A stretch of DNA of 64,000 nt from Paenibacillus sp. FSL H8-0079 (GTDB taxonomy: Bacteria; Bacillota; Bacilli; Paenibacillales; Paenibacillaceae): positions 2,728,001-2,792,000 of the forward strand of contig NZ_CP150300.1 of the NCBI RefSeq assembly GCF_037991315.1. The letters run 5' to 3'. The position numbers were made by a program, and so were the translations under genes. The notes under the pieces were generated by a model. It was not told the DNA's origin, made no database searches, and saw only the letters and a list, made by a program, of their open reading frames with translations. Shown one piece after another: positions 8,230-15,543 of this stretch; within the stretch, counting starts at the first letter, position 1, and the number at the start of each line of letters is the position of its first letter.

Positions 8230-10179
8230 TTGAAAGCGACCATGTATAATTCCAAAAATGAACGAACTTCATCACGGACCTTATTTGCCGTGTTATTCAT
8301 TCTTATGCTGCTGAAGCTGTCACTGCTGCGGTATTTCTTTTTCCAGGGTCTGTCCGGCATTGGTCTGTTAACTGACGCATTAGGCGCACTAACTGTGGTA
8401 TGCCTGCTGGATCTGATCGTGCCCAAAGGCTGGAAGCGAGCAGTATACGGAGGATTTAATGTTCTGTTTTCTCTAGTGCTGTTCGCGGCTACGCTGTATA
8501 ACGTTCATTTCAGTTCGGTACCCACCTATACCGCGCTAAGTGAGCTGGGGCAAGTTGCCCAAGTACGGGGAAGTATCGGACCACTGGTACGACCGGAGCA
8601 CTTTCTGTTTTTTGCAGACATCGTACTGGCATTGCCAATATGGTTGATTATGCGCAAACGTGCTGGCGGGCGTAACCGCAGCAGTTACCGCGATAGCGGT
8701 TTGACGTTTGGCAGAATTCGCAGACGTTACTGGGGCAAGCTCGGCGTTGCGCTTACGGCTGCATTCTGCATCGTGCTGTCTGGCAGTTTTATTGTCAAAG
8801 GTGAAACGATTGATAATGAGCTGGTGCGGGCCGAGAATCTCGGTTTCCTGAACTACCAGGTATCGTCTGCCATTCTGACGAGCAAAGAAAATGAGGCCAT
8901 TGCGAATGGCAACATTAACGAAACGATTGCCAAGATCAATGAGCTGGTTAGCCAGTATCCGTATCAGGATAAACCAAGTGACGGTACAGCCGTGAAAGCC
9001 AAATATTTTGGTCAGGCCAAAGGCAGTAACCTGATTGTGCTGCAACTGGAGTCCTTTCAGAATTTCCCGATTAATGCTTCATTAGACGGTCAAGAGTTAA
9101 CACCGGTACTGAATGATCTGGCCAAAGAAAGCTATTATTTCTCTCATTTTTTCCAACAGATCGGACAGGGAAACACATCAGACGCGGAGTTCATGTCGAA
9201 CACGTCTATCTATCCAACCGGAGTTGTTCCCATGTCGGCAGGGTATAGTGACCGTGAACTGCCGAGTCTTCCAAAGTTATTAGGTAAAGAAGGATATGAG
9301 TCCGAGACGTACCACGTCAATGACGTCACCTTCTGGAACCGGAACAAAATGTATCCGGCACTCGGATTCACTCGTTACTTCGACAAGCCCAGCTTCGAGA
9401 ACGACAGATTCAATGACTTTGGACCATCGGATGAAGAGTTGTACCGTGTAGGTGTGGAAAAAATGACTGCGCATCAGGCTGCGAACCAGCCGTTCTATGC
9501 TCAGTTCATAACGGCATCGAGCCACTCGCCGTTTACGGTTCCCGCTGATCGTGCACGAATTACGATTCCTGCGACCATCACGAACAAACTGCTTCACGAT
9601 TATCTGCAAGCGATCAACTATACGGATTATGCCATCGGTCAACTCATTAATGAGTTGAAGGCGAACGGATTATGGGATAATACTACTCTAGTGCTCTACG
9701 GAGACCACTTTGGTCTGCCTGCTGATGAAGAGATTACACAGCAAATCCAGGCCAATTTGGGCGTCCCTTATGACGGTAAAGTAAGTCGATTCAACATCCC
9801 GTTCATGATTCATACGCCGAAACAGACCAAAGGACAAGTGATTGAGCAGCCAGGCGGTCAGTTGGATATGTTGCCAACGATCATGAACCTGATGGGTGTT
9901 TCGCTCCAGGATGAGAAATTCACTGCCTTCGGACATGATCTGCTCAACATGGACCATAATGCCTTCGGTATCCGGTATTATTTGCCGACGGGTTCATTTG
10001 TTAACAATGACATCATGTTTATCCCGGGTGCGGGCTTTGACGATGGAACAGCCTATTCGCTGAAAACATACGAGCCGGTAACGGATTTGGAACCGTATCG
10101 TGCCGATTATGAACATGTGCTCAGCCTGATGAAACTGTCTGACGAGTATGTGAAGTTGTTACCAAAACGTGCACCATAA
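8230..10179 (+). CDS. LTA synthase family sulfatase-fold membrane enzyme
   Basis: About 649 residues: a hydrophobic N-terminal half with about five membrane segments, then an extracellular sulfatase-type domain. The nucleophile threonine is in GQGNTSDAEF (Thr316 from the TTG), and the metal ligand block reads LYGDHFG. These fit the LtaS family, which polymerises glycerol phosphate from phosphatidylglycerol onto a glycolipid anchor outside the membrane; family members also act as primases or add phosphoglycerol to other glycans, and these cannot be told apart here. The start is either TTG 8230 or ATG 8242: the SD-like AGGG/AAGGG stretch serves both poorly. It is flanked by terminators and appears monocistronic. 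Confidence 0.88.
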   Translation: MKATMYNSKNERTSSRTLFAVLFILMLLKLSLLRYFFFQGLSGIGLLTDALGALTVVCLLDLIVPKGWKRAVYGGFNVLFSLVLFAATLYNVHFSSVPTYTALSELGQVAQVRGSIGPLVRPEHFLFFADIVLALPIWLIMRKRAGGRNRSSYRDSGLTFGRIRRRYWGKLGVALTAAFCIVLSGSFIVKGETIDNELVRAENLGFLNYQVSSAILTSKENEAIANGNINETIAKINELVSQYPYQDKPSDGTAVKAKYFGQAKGSNLIVLQLESFQNFPINASLDGQELTPVLNDLAKESYYFSHFFQQIGQGNTSDAEFMSNTSIYPTGVVPMSAGYSDRELPSLPKLLGKEGYESETYHVNDVTFWNRNKMYPALGFTRYFDKPSFENDRFNDFGPSDEELYRVGVEKMTAHQAANQPFYAQFITASSHSPFTVPADRARITIPATITNKLLHDYLQAINYTDYAIGQLINELKANGLWDNTTLVLYGDHFGLPADEEITQQIQANLGVPYDGKVSRFNIPFMIHTPKQTKGQVIEQPGGQLDMLPTIMNLMGVSLQDEKFTAFGHDLLNMDHNAFGIRYYLPTGSFVNNDIMFIPGAGFDDGTAYSLKTYEPVTDLEPYRADYEHVLSLMKLSDEYVKLLPKRAP

Positions 10180-10208
10180 ATCAATTTTCTGCAATAGGTC
10201 AGTCAAAA

Positions 10209-10242
10209 ACGTCACCAGTTCAAAAGCTGGTGGCGTTTTTTT
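10209..10242 (+). terminator. Rho-independent terminator
   Basis: CGTCACCAGTT and AGCTGGTGGCG form a strong stem followed by seven T. Confidence 0.9.
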
Positions 10243-10412
10243 GCATGTTTCTTGCACAAGTGTGGTAATAAAGAGAATAACTAAAGTTTGAAACTGTAAT
10301 AATTAATGTTACAATGGAATGAGCAAGAATGAAGTGAGCAAAAGCGCGTAATATTCGCAGATCTCATATTCACAGAACGCATGAACCTAACAGACGAGAG
10401 GATTGAATATAT

Positions 10413-11420
10413 ATGAAACTGAGTGTACTCGAACATGGACATATCAATGAAGGACGAAGTGTACAGGATACGTTGCAGGAAACGGTGAAACTCGCACAAC
10501 ATGCAGATCAATTGGGGTACTCCCGGTTCTGGATGTCGGAGCATCACGGTAGTGGTGCGCTGTCATTCTCCAGTCCTGAAGTTATGATTGCACATGTGGC
10601 TGCACATACGGATCGAATTCGCGTAGGTTCCGGTGGCGTTATGCTTCCTCATTATAGTGCCTATAAGGTTGCAGAGAATTTCCGCCTGCTGGAAGCTTTG
10701 CATCCGGGGCGGATTGACCTGGGGATTGGCAGAGCACCAGGTGGCATGCCGATTGCCAGCAGAGCTCTGAATGAGGGGAAATCATCGAATGTACAATTCT
10801 TTCCGCAACAGATCGCGGATCTGGGCGGATACTTCCACGAGCAGTTGCCCGAGGATCATCGGTTTGCATCTCTGGTAGCCGGACCATCGGTTCCCACGGT
10901 ACCAGAAGTGTGGTTGCTGGGTTCCAGCTCCGAAGGTGCGAGAATTGCTGCAGCGCAAGGGACATCGTATGCGTTTGCCCAATTCTTCGGAACACCAGGC
11001 GGCGAAGAAGCGATGAAACATTACCGCAGACATTTCAAGCCGTCCATCCTGAATGACAAACCACATTCAATGATTGCTGTCTCGGCATTCTGCGCGGAGA
11101 CAGAGGAAGAAGCCGCTGAACTTGCGCGCAGCAATGAACTTTTCTTCTTACGCCTTGGACGAGGTCTTGAACAAAGTTCATTCCCATCTCTGGAGACGGT
11201 GAACAACTATCCATACACAGCGATGGAGATGGAACAGATTCGTCAACGTCGTTCTTTTTCCATCGTGGGAACACCGGATCAGGTGAGAGACAAAATTACC
11301 GCAATGGCTGAACGCCATGAAGCGGATGAAGTCATTATCGCGTCAGCGGTCCATTCGTTTGAAGCACGTCTGCGCTCATTCGGCTTGATTGCAGAAGCCT
11401 TTGGACTCAAGCAGGACTAA
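10413..11420 (+). CDS. Luciferase-like (LLM class) flavin-dependent oxidoreductase
   Basis: A 335-residue soluble protein of the bacterial luciferase-like monooxygenase superfamily (MsnO8/YwcH-type subgroup). Visible signatures are the N-terminal FWMSEHHGSGALSFSSPEV segment, IRVGSGGVMLPHYS, RIDLGIGRAPGG, and the C-terminal SIVGTPDQVRDKI that closes the flavin barrel. It is expected to use reduced flavin and oxygen on an unknown substrate. The start has a GAGAGG ribosome site. No flavin reductase is adjacent (one lies at 56.2 kb). It stands alone before the phosphatase gene. Confidence 0.88.
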   Translation: MKLSVLEHGHINEGRSVQDTLQETVKLAQHADQLGYSRFWMSEHHGSGALSFSSPEVMIAHVAAHTDRIRVGSGGVMLPHYSAYKVAENFRLLEALHPGRIDLGIGRAPGGMPIASRALNEGKSSNVQFFPQQIADLGGYFHEQLPEDHRFASLVAGPSVPTVPEVWLLGSSSEGARIAAAQGTSYAFAQFFGTPGGEEAMKHYRRHFKPSILNDKPHSMIAVSAFCAETEEEAAELARSNELFFLRLGRGLEQSSFPSLETVNNYPYTAMEMEQIRQRRSFSIVGTPDQVRDKITAMAERHEADEVIIASAVHSFEARLRSFGLIAEAFGLKQD

Positions 11421-11519
11421 TGGTGAGCAAGCGGGAATAACTACTCTAAACAGACTGGAATCTTGCTCATGCAAGGTTCCGGTTATACTCTTGCGTGATC
11501 AGGGGGAGGAGAGATTCAC

Positions 11520-12272
11520 ATGCGCAGATGTGTCATTAGTGATATTCATGGCTGTTACGATGAATTTAATGCACTGCTTAAGCTTGCAGATTATAATCCG
11601 CAGCAGGATGAATTGATTTTACTCGGTGATTATGTGGATCGCGGTCCAAGCAGCAAACAGGTCATCGAACAGATTATGCAGCTTCAGCAACAGCACGATA
11701 TTATGGTGATCAAAGGCAATCACGATGCAATGATGGTCAAGGCGTTAACCCAGGATGTGGAGCAATATGATCAACACTGGATCCGTAATGGTGGATTACA
11801 GACGATGGCAAGTTATCTGGATCTGGAGCTTACTTATGATGAGCAGCAGATAGATTGGGAAGCTTATGCTGAAGCCAAAAAGTGGATACGTACACACTAT
11901 GAACACCATCTTCGTTTTCTGGAACAGCTTCCGCTGGTGTACGAGATTCCGGGTTATATTTTTGTGCATGCCGGGATCAACCCGGATATCGAGGATTGGA
12001 GAAGCCAGTCCGAGCGGGACTTCATTTGGATTCGTGAATCATTCTATTCCAAACCAACGACGATTAGAGAGACGGTCGTATTTGGACACACCCCCGTGAA
12101 GCATTTGCATGATGAGACAGGCATTTGGTTTGACCCGAGCGGAGACAAAATTGGCATTGATGGTGGTTGTGCCTACGGAGCACAACTGAACCTGCTGGAG
12201 ATTAGCGAGGACGGCAGTCTACAGACCTTTTTTGTACGGCAAGGGCAGAGCGCGGAAGAGCCTGAGATTTAA
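11520..12272 (+). CDS. Metallophosphoesterase, PPP-type serine/threonine phosphatase family
   Basis: A 250-residue soluble protein with the full set of PPP-family metal motifs: ISDIHG (residues 7-12), GDYVDRG, KGNHDAM, FVHAG and FGHTP. These bind two metal ions in protein phosphatases and in diadenosine tetraphosphatases (ApaH, PrpE). The order and spacing suit bacterial single-domain phosphatases; protein versus dinucleotide substrate cannot be decided by eye. GGGGGAGG just upstream supports the start. About 220 bases follow without a gene before the repeat element. Confidence 0.88.
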   Translation: MRRCVISDIHGCYDEFNALLKLADYNPQQDELILLGDYVDRGPSSKQVIEQIMQLQQQHDIMVIKGNHDAMMVKALTQDVEQYDQHWIRNGGLQTMASYLDLELTYDEQQIDWEAYAEAKKWIRTHYEHHLRFLEQLPLVYEIPGYIFVHAGINPDIEDWRSQSERDFIWIRESFYSKPTTIRETVVFGHTPVKHLHDETGIWFDPSGDKIGIDGGCAYGAQLNLLEISEDGSLQTFFVRQGQSAEEPEI

Positions 12273-12433
12273 TGTTTTCGTTGCGTATCAGAGTTTCGTA
12301 TGCTAATTTATAAGGTTGTACGATGGAATAAATAGGATACATAGCATATCAGCTTGAGGGAATGAACCAAGTTTGGCTATTTTCCAAAATGACTTGCCTG
12401 AGAATGATTTGCAATTAATTCGCTGTAAAGGGA

Positions 12434-12462
12434 TTGGAATTAAGCCTTATTAGCGCTATAAT
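12434..12462 (+). promoter_or_regulatory. Sigma-A promoter of ppaC, upstream of the repeat element
   Basis: TTGGAA (12434-12439), a 17-base spacer, TATAAT (12457-12462). If used, transcription starts near 12469, so the palindromic element at 12497-12687 becomes part of the ppaC 5' leader. Confidence 0.65.
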
Positions 12463-12496
12463 CAGTAGGGTATGATTAAATATGACATTTATTTTC

Positions 12497-12687
12497 TATA
12501 TAAGTTCAACTAAACTTTTTACACGAGAACGGAGAGGACAGAAAAAAGCTGGAGAAGCGGAGCGTTCGCCTTTATCACCGGATTTTCCCTTTAAAAGGGA
12601 ATCAAAAAATCTGGGGATAACAGCGATCGGAAGGTTATTCTGTCATCGGAGTGGCAAGTGTAAACATTCTTTGGTTAAACTTATATA
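12497..12687 (+). repeat. Palindromic MITE-like element, copy A
   Basis: 191 bp bounded by TATATAAGTT and AACTTATATA. The outer 20-30 bases of each end are imperfect inverted repeats (TTTACAC against GTGTAAA, ACAG against CTGT). The core has a hairpin around TTTTCCCTTTAAAAGGGAA and a conserved GGGGATAACAGCGAT segment. Close relatives lie at 33559, 37190, 54676 and 63403, all in this orientation. It encodes no protein. It ends 28 bases before the ppaC start. Confidence 0.85.
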
Positions 12688-12714
12688 AATCAGAATTGAC
12701 GGAGGGCTATGAAT

Positions 12715-13647
12715 ATGGAAAAAGCGTTAATCTTCGGTCACAAAAATCCCGACACGGATACGATCTGTTCGGCAATCGCCTATGCGGATCTGAAAACAAA
12801 ATTGGGTCAGGACGTTGAAGCTGTGCGTCTCGGCGAAGTCAATGGTGAAACCCAGTTCGCACTGGATCAATTCAAAATCGCAGCACCACGTCTGATTAAA
12901 ACAGCTGCAAATGAAGTAAACAAAGTTATTCTGGTTGACCACAACGAGCGTCAGCAAAGTGTAAGCGATATTGAAGAGGTGACTGTTGTTGAAGTTATCG
13001 ACCATCACCGTATTGCTAACTTTGAGACAAGCGGACCTCTGTATTTCCGTGCAGAGCCTGTAGGTTGTACAGCAACCATTTTGAATAAAATGTACAAAGA
13101 AAATGGTATCGAAGTGAGTGCGCCGATTGCTGGTCTGATGCTGTCTGCCATTATCTCCGATTCCCTGTTGTTCAAATCCCCGACTTGCACAGAGCAGGAC
13201 GTAGCCGCTGCACGTGAACTGGCTATTATTGCAGGTGTAGATGCTGACACTTATGGTCTGGACATGCTGAAAGCCGGCGCGGATCTGAGTCAAAAAACAA
13301 TTGCTGAACTGATTTCCCTGGATGCCAAAGAATTCGTAATGGGTCAATCCAAAGTGGAAATTGCACAGGTTAATGCCGTTGACGTGAATGATGTTCTCGT
13401 GAAGCAACCTGAGCTTGAAGCAGCTATTGAAGCGATTATTTCGAGTAAAGGTCTCGACCTGTTCGTATTTGTCGTAACAGACATTCTGAACAACGATTCC
13501 GTTGCTCTTGCATATGGCGCATCCACCAAAGCTGTGGAGAAAGCTTACAATGTAACGTTGTCTGATAGCAGAGCTATCTTGAAAGGCGTAGTATCACGCA
13601 AATCACAAATTGTACCGGTTCTGACTGAAGCATTCAACACGCTGTAA
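12715..13647 (+). CDS. ppaC: Manganese-dependent inorganic pyrophosphatase (family II)
   Basis: A 310-residue cytoplasmic enzyme that splits pyrophosphate to two phosphates and so pulls biosynthetic reactions forward. The DHH-family metal ligands are all visible: FGHKNPDTD (His9, Asp13, Asp15), LVDHNE, IDHHRI, and [11 protein letters not shown]. The C-terminal DHHA2 domain carries SRKSQIVP, the family's substrate-binding basic motif. ATG 12715 is chosen because GGAGGG ends 8 bases before it; ATG 12709 is too close. The leader contains palindromic element copy A. Confidence 0.95.
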   Translation: MEKALIFGHKNPDTDTICSAIAYADLKTKLGQDVEAVRLGEVNGETQFALDQFKIAAPRLIKTAANEVNKVILVDHNERQQSVSDIEEVTVVEVIDHHRIANFETSGPLYFRAEPVGCTATILNKMYKENGIEVSAPIAGLMLSAIISDSLLFKSPTCTEQDVAAARELAIIAGVDADTYGLDMLKAGADLSQKTIAELISLDAKEFVMGQSKVEIAQVNAVDVNDVLVKQPELEAAIEAIISSKGLDLFVFVVTDILNNDSVALAYGASTKAVEKAYNVTLSDSRAILKGVVSRKSQIVPVLTEAFNTL

Positions 13648-13708
13648 ATCGGACGAATTGGCGTATTCGTACGCTGATATGTTTTGCAAATAGTAGCAAC
13701 ACCATCCT

Positions 13709-13746
13709 AGCCTGCTCTGATCCGTAAATGGTCAGGACAGGCTTTT
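13709..13746 (+). terminator. Hairpin terminator or attenuator between ppaC and the IF-3 paralogue
   Basis: AGCCTGCTCTGA pairs with TCAGGACAGGCT, followed by only four T. It ends 7 bases before the ribosome site of the next gene, so read-through or attenuation is possible. Confidence 0.65.
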
Positions 13747-13766
13747 GATGTGGAGGAGGAAGAATC

Positions 13767-14258
13767 ATGATCAAAAATGAAAAAATCAAAGCGGCTGAAG
13801 TGCAGCTTACCGGATTGAACGGTGAAGATCTGGGCGTGATGTCGACGCAGGAAGCTCTTTTACTTGCGAAGCAGCATAAAGTAGATCTGGTGTGTCTGTC
13901 CTTGATGACGAGTCCGCCACCATGCAAGCTGATTGGCGCAGGAGCAGCCAAAGCGGAAGCGCAGCAGGCGAAGAAAAAAGAGAGTAAATCCCCCGATAAA
14001 CGGAAAGTAAAAGAAATTCGTTTGAACCTTGGGATGGAGGATCATGACCGGGAGACGAAGCAGTCTCAGGCGGAACGTATCCTGAAGAAGGGTGATTCGG
14101 TAAGACTCGTCATTCAGGTGCATGGAGCCAAAGAAGGGGCTGCAGGCAAGGAATGGGCAGAGCAACTGAGCAAATCACTGGCTGATTTCGGTAGCAAAAA
14201 GACGGGTGTTCAGGTAAGTGGTAAACAGGTTGTTGTTCAACTGGACCCGAATGCGTAA
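13767..14258 (+). CDS. Divergent translation initiation factor IF-3 paralogue
   Basis: A 163-residue protein with both IF-3 domains in order: N-terminal (IKAAEVQLTGLNGEDLGVMSTQEALLLA, PPPCKL) and C-terminal (VKEIRLNLGMEDHD, AERILKKGDSVRLVIQVHG). Several positions that are near-invariant in true IF-3 are lost: the D-Y-G-K-Y after CK is replaced by GAGAAK, and the RGRE-type motif after the beta strand reads HGAKEGAAG. It starts with ATG, not the rare ATT of Bacillus infC, and no rpmI-rplT genes follow. It is therefore probably a second, specialised IF-3 rather than the housekeeping factor. GGAGGAGGAA gives a very strong ribosome site. Role unknown; ribosome binding is inference. Confidence 0.85.
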   Translation: MIKNEKIKAAEVQLTGLNGEDLGVMSTQEALLLAKQHKVDLVCLSLMTSPPPCKLIGAGAAKAEAQQAKKKESKSPDKRKVKEIRLNLGMEDHDRETKQSQAERILKKGDSVRLVIQVHGAKEGAAGKEWAEQLSKSLADFGSKKTGVQVSGKQVVVQLDPNA

Positions 14259-14334
14259 ATTGCCAGGAGCGATTCTCAATGTAGCACAAAGGTAAGACAA
14301 TGCTGATACAGTAATGATCATTTGAATGTGAGGA

Positions 14335-14380
14335 AGCCCAATGAGGTGGCAGGGTAACTGCTGCTCCATTGGGCTTTTTT
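14335..14380 (+). terminator. Rho-independent terminator
   Basis: AGCCCAATG pairs with CCATTGGGCT around a GC-containing loop, followed by six T. It separates the IF-3 paralogue from convergent tgl. Confidence 0.88.
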
Positions 14381-14446
14381 CGTGGTCATCCAGCTTGAGA
14401 TATCATGCGCGCAATTCAATGTGCAAGCCGTTTCCGTTCCGTTAGT

Positions 14447-15271
14447 TCAGCTTCGTAAATAACGACTGCCCCCAAGGCGTACGTACAACTGTCCGGGTAA
14501 TACAGGCGTAGAGCCAGCGGCCATATTATTCTGGCTGTTTTTGGCGAATCGGGATAAATAAAAGAAGTCCGGATAGATCACCATATCCATTAAGTAGGCG
14601 GAGACCCGGCTACCTGGAAAGCGGAACTGATTCAGAGTGCGTATAATATCTTCGCCGCGTGCAATGCCAATGCCATGTCCATAATACCAGTTCTCCCGCA
14701 GCATTATCGTATTCTCTCCCTGCCACTCGGGGGTTTCGGGAGAGACATCCGGATTTTTAAAATACAACACATCTCCCGGAAGGGCGGTTTCACTACCGTT
14801 TTTTTCCGTCAATCGCAAGTCACTGTCATAATGCCAGTCAAATAGTAACAGATTTCGAAACAGCGAATTAAAGGCATCTTCGCGAATGCTTCCCAGCACG
14901 CCACCATACAGCACAATGACGGTGGCTGTTGCACATTCAAAGGCGTATAAGTGTCCATTCCTCCAGATATCCCGGATGCCCTCAGCGGGGGTCACATTCG
15001 ATTTGAGCTCGAATCCACCCTCAGCATTACGATTCCAGTAGGCAGGATTACATCTGGATTTTTCAAAGGATGCAAAACTCACCCCGCTTCGATCAAGTCC
15101 TTCAGCAGCATCCACAAGAGAGCCCCTCAAGTCCCATTCAAATCGAAGATGATCCATGGATTGGTACACATACCTCGTTGGACGATTCTGGAGTTGCTGT
15201 AACCAATACCATTCAAAATCAGACCATTCCGCTCGGTTCAGTTCGACCGGTTGATTGGCAACAATGATCAT
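14447..15271 (-). CDS. tgl: Protein-glutamine gamma-glutamyltransferase (transglutaminase Tgl)
   Basis: A 274-residue protein matching the small Bacillus transglutaminase. The catalytic cysteine is in YAFECATA (Cys113), and the likely partners are Glu186 (QGENT) and His199 (YYGHGIG), close to Cys116, Glu187 and His200 of the B. subtilis enzyme. CNPAYWNR and GFELK are further family marks. Known members form lysine-glutamine isopeptide crosslinks in spore coat proteins such as GerQ late in sporulation. It is transcribed convergently to the IF-3 paralogue and divergently from the sensor kinase; its promoter must lie in 15272-15543, where I could not fix a sigma-K or other site with confidence. 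Confidence 0.92.
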   Translation of the reverse strand: MIIVANQPVELNRAEWSDFEWYWLQQLQNRPTRYVYQSMDHLRFEWDLRGSLVDAAEGLDRSGVSFASFEKSRCNPAYWNRNAEGGFELKSNVTPAEGIRDIWRNGHLYAFECATATVIVLYGGVLGSIREDAFNSLFRNLLLFDWHYDSDLRLTEKNGSETALPGDVLYFKNPDVSPETPEWQGENTIMLRENWYYGHGIGIARGEDIIRTLNQFRFPGSRVSAYLMDMVIYPDFFYLSRFAKNSQNNMAAGSTPVLPGQLYVRLGGSRYLRS

Positions 15272-15543
15272 GTTCCATAACCTCCGTTCCTGTTCGAATA
15301 TTCAACATTGTATAATCGGGAAAGCACGGGTATTGTGTAGTATATGACGTGATGTGTTCGAATTGGTATGTACACAATGAAAGTCGTCAGTATCCAAGAT
15401 TAAAAATGTCGATTCATGTGGGGATTTTGCCTAACCTCGTTTATAAATCATGGCATTTGGGGTAGTACTCTATAGATGAAGTTATGTTCAGGTCGATCTG
15501 TTCATACGGAATACATTCAGATTCTCATAAAGGAGGACATGTG

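Noticed and set aside
12612..12625. GGGGATAACAG in the core of every repeat copy is identical to a stretch of bacterial 23S rRNA near the peptidyl transferase centre
   Set aside because: Only 11 bases match and the flanks differ, so a relation to rRNA is not supported; it is most simply coincidence within a conserved core.
12482..12688. 68-codon plus-strand frame covering repeat copy A
   Set aside because: It is not kept open in the other copies, which differ by non-multiple-of-three changes, so the element is non-coding.
13709..13746. Reading the ppaC-IF-3 hairpin as an infC-type autoregulatory leader
   Set aside because: The usual L20 or rare-start-codon features are missing; a plain terminator or attenuator explains the stem.
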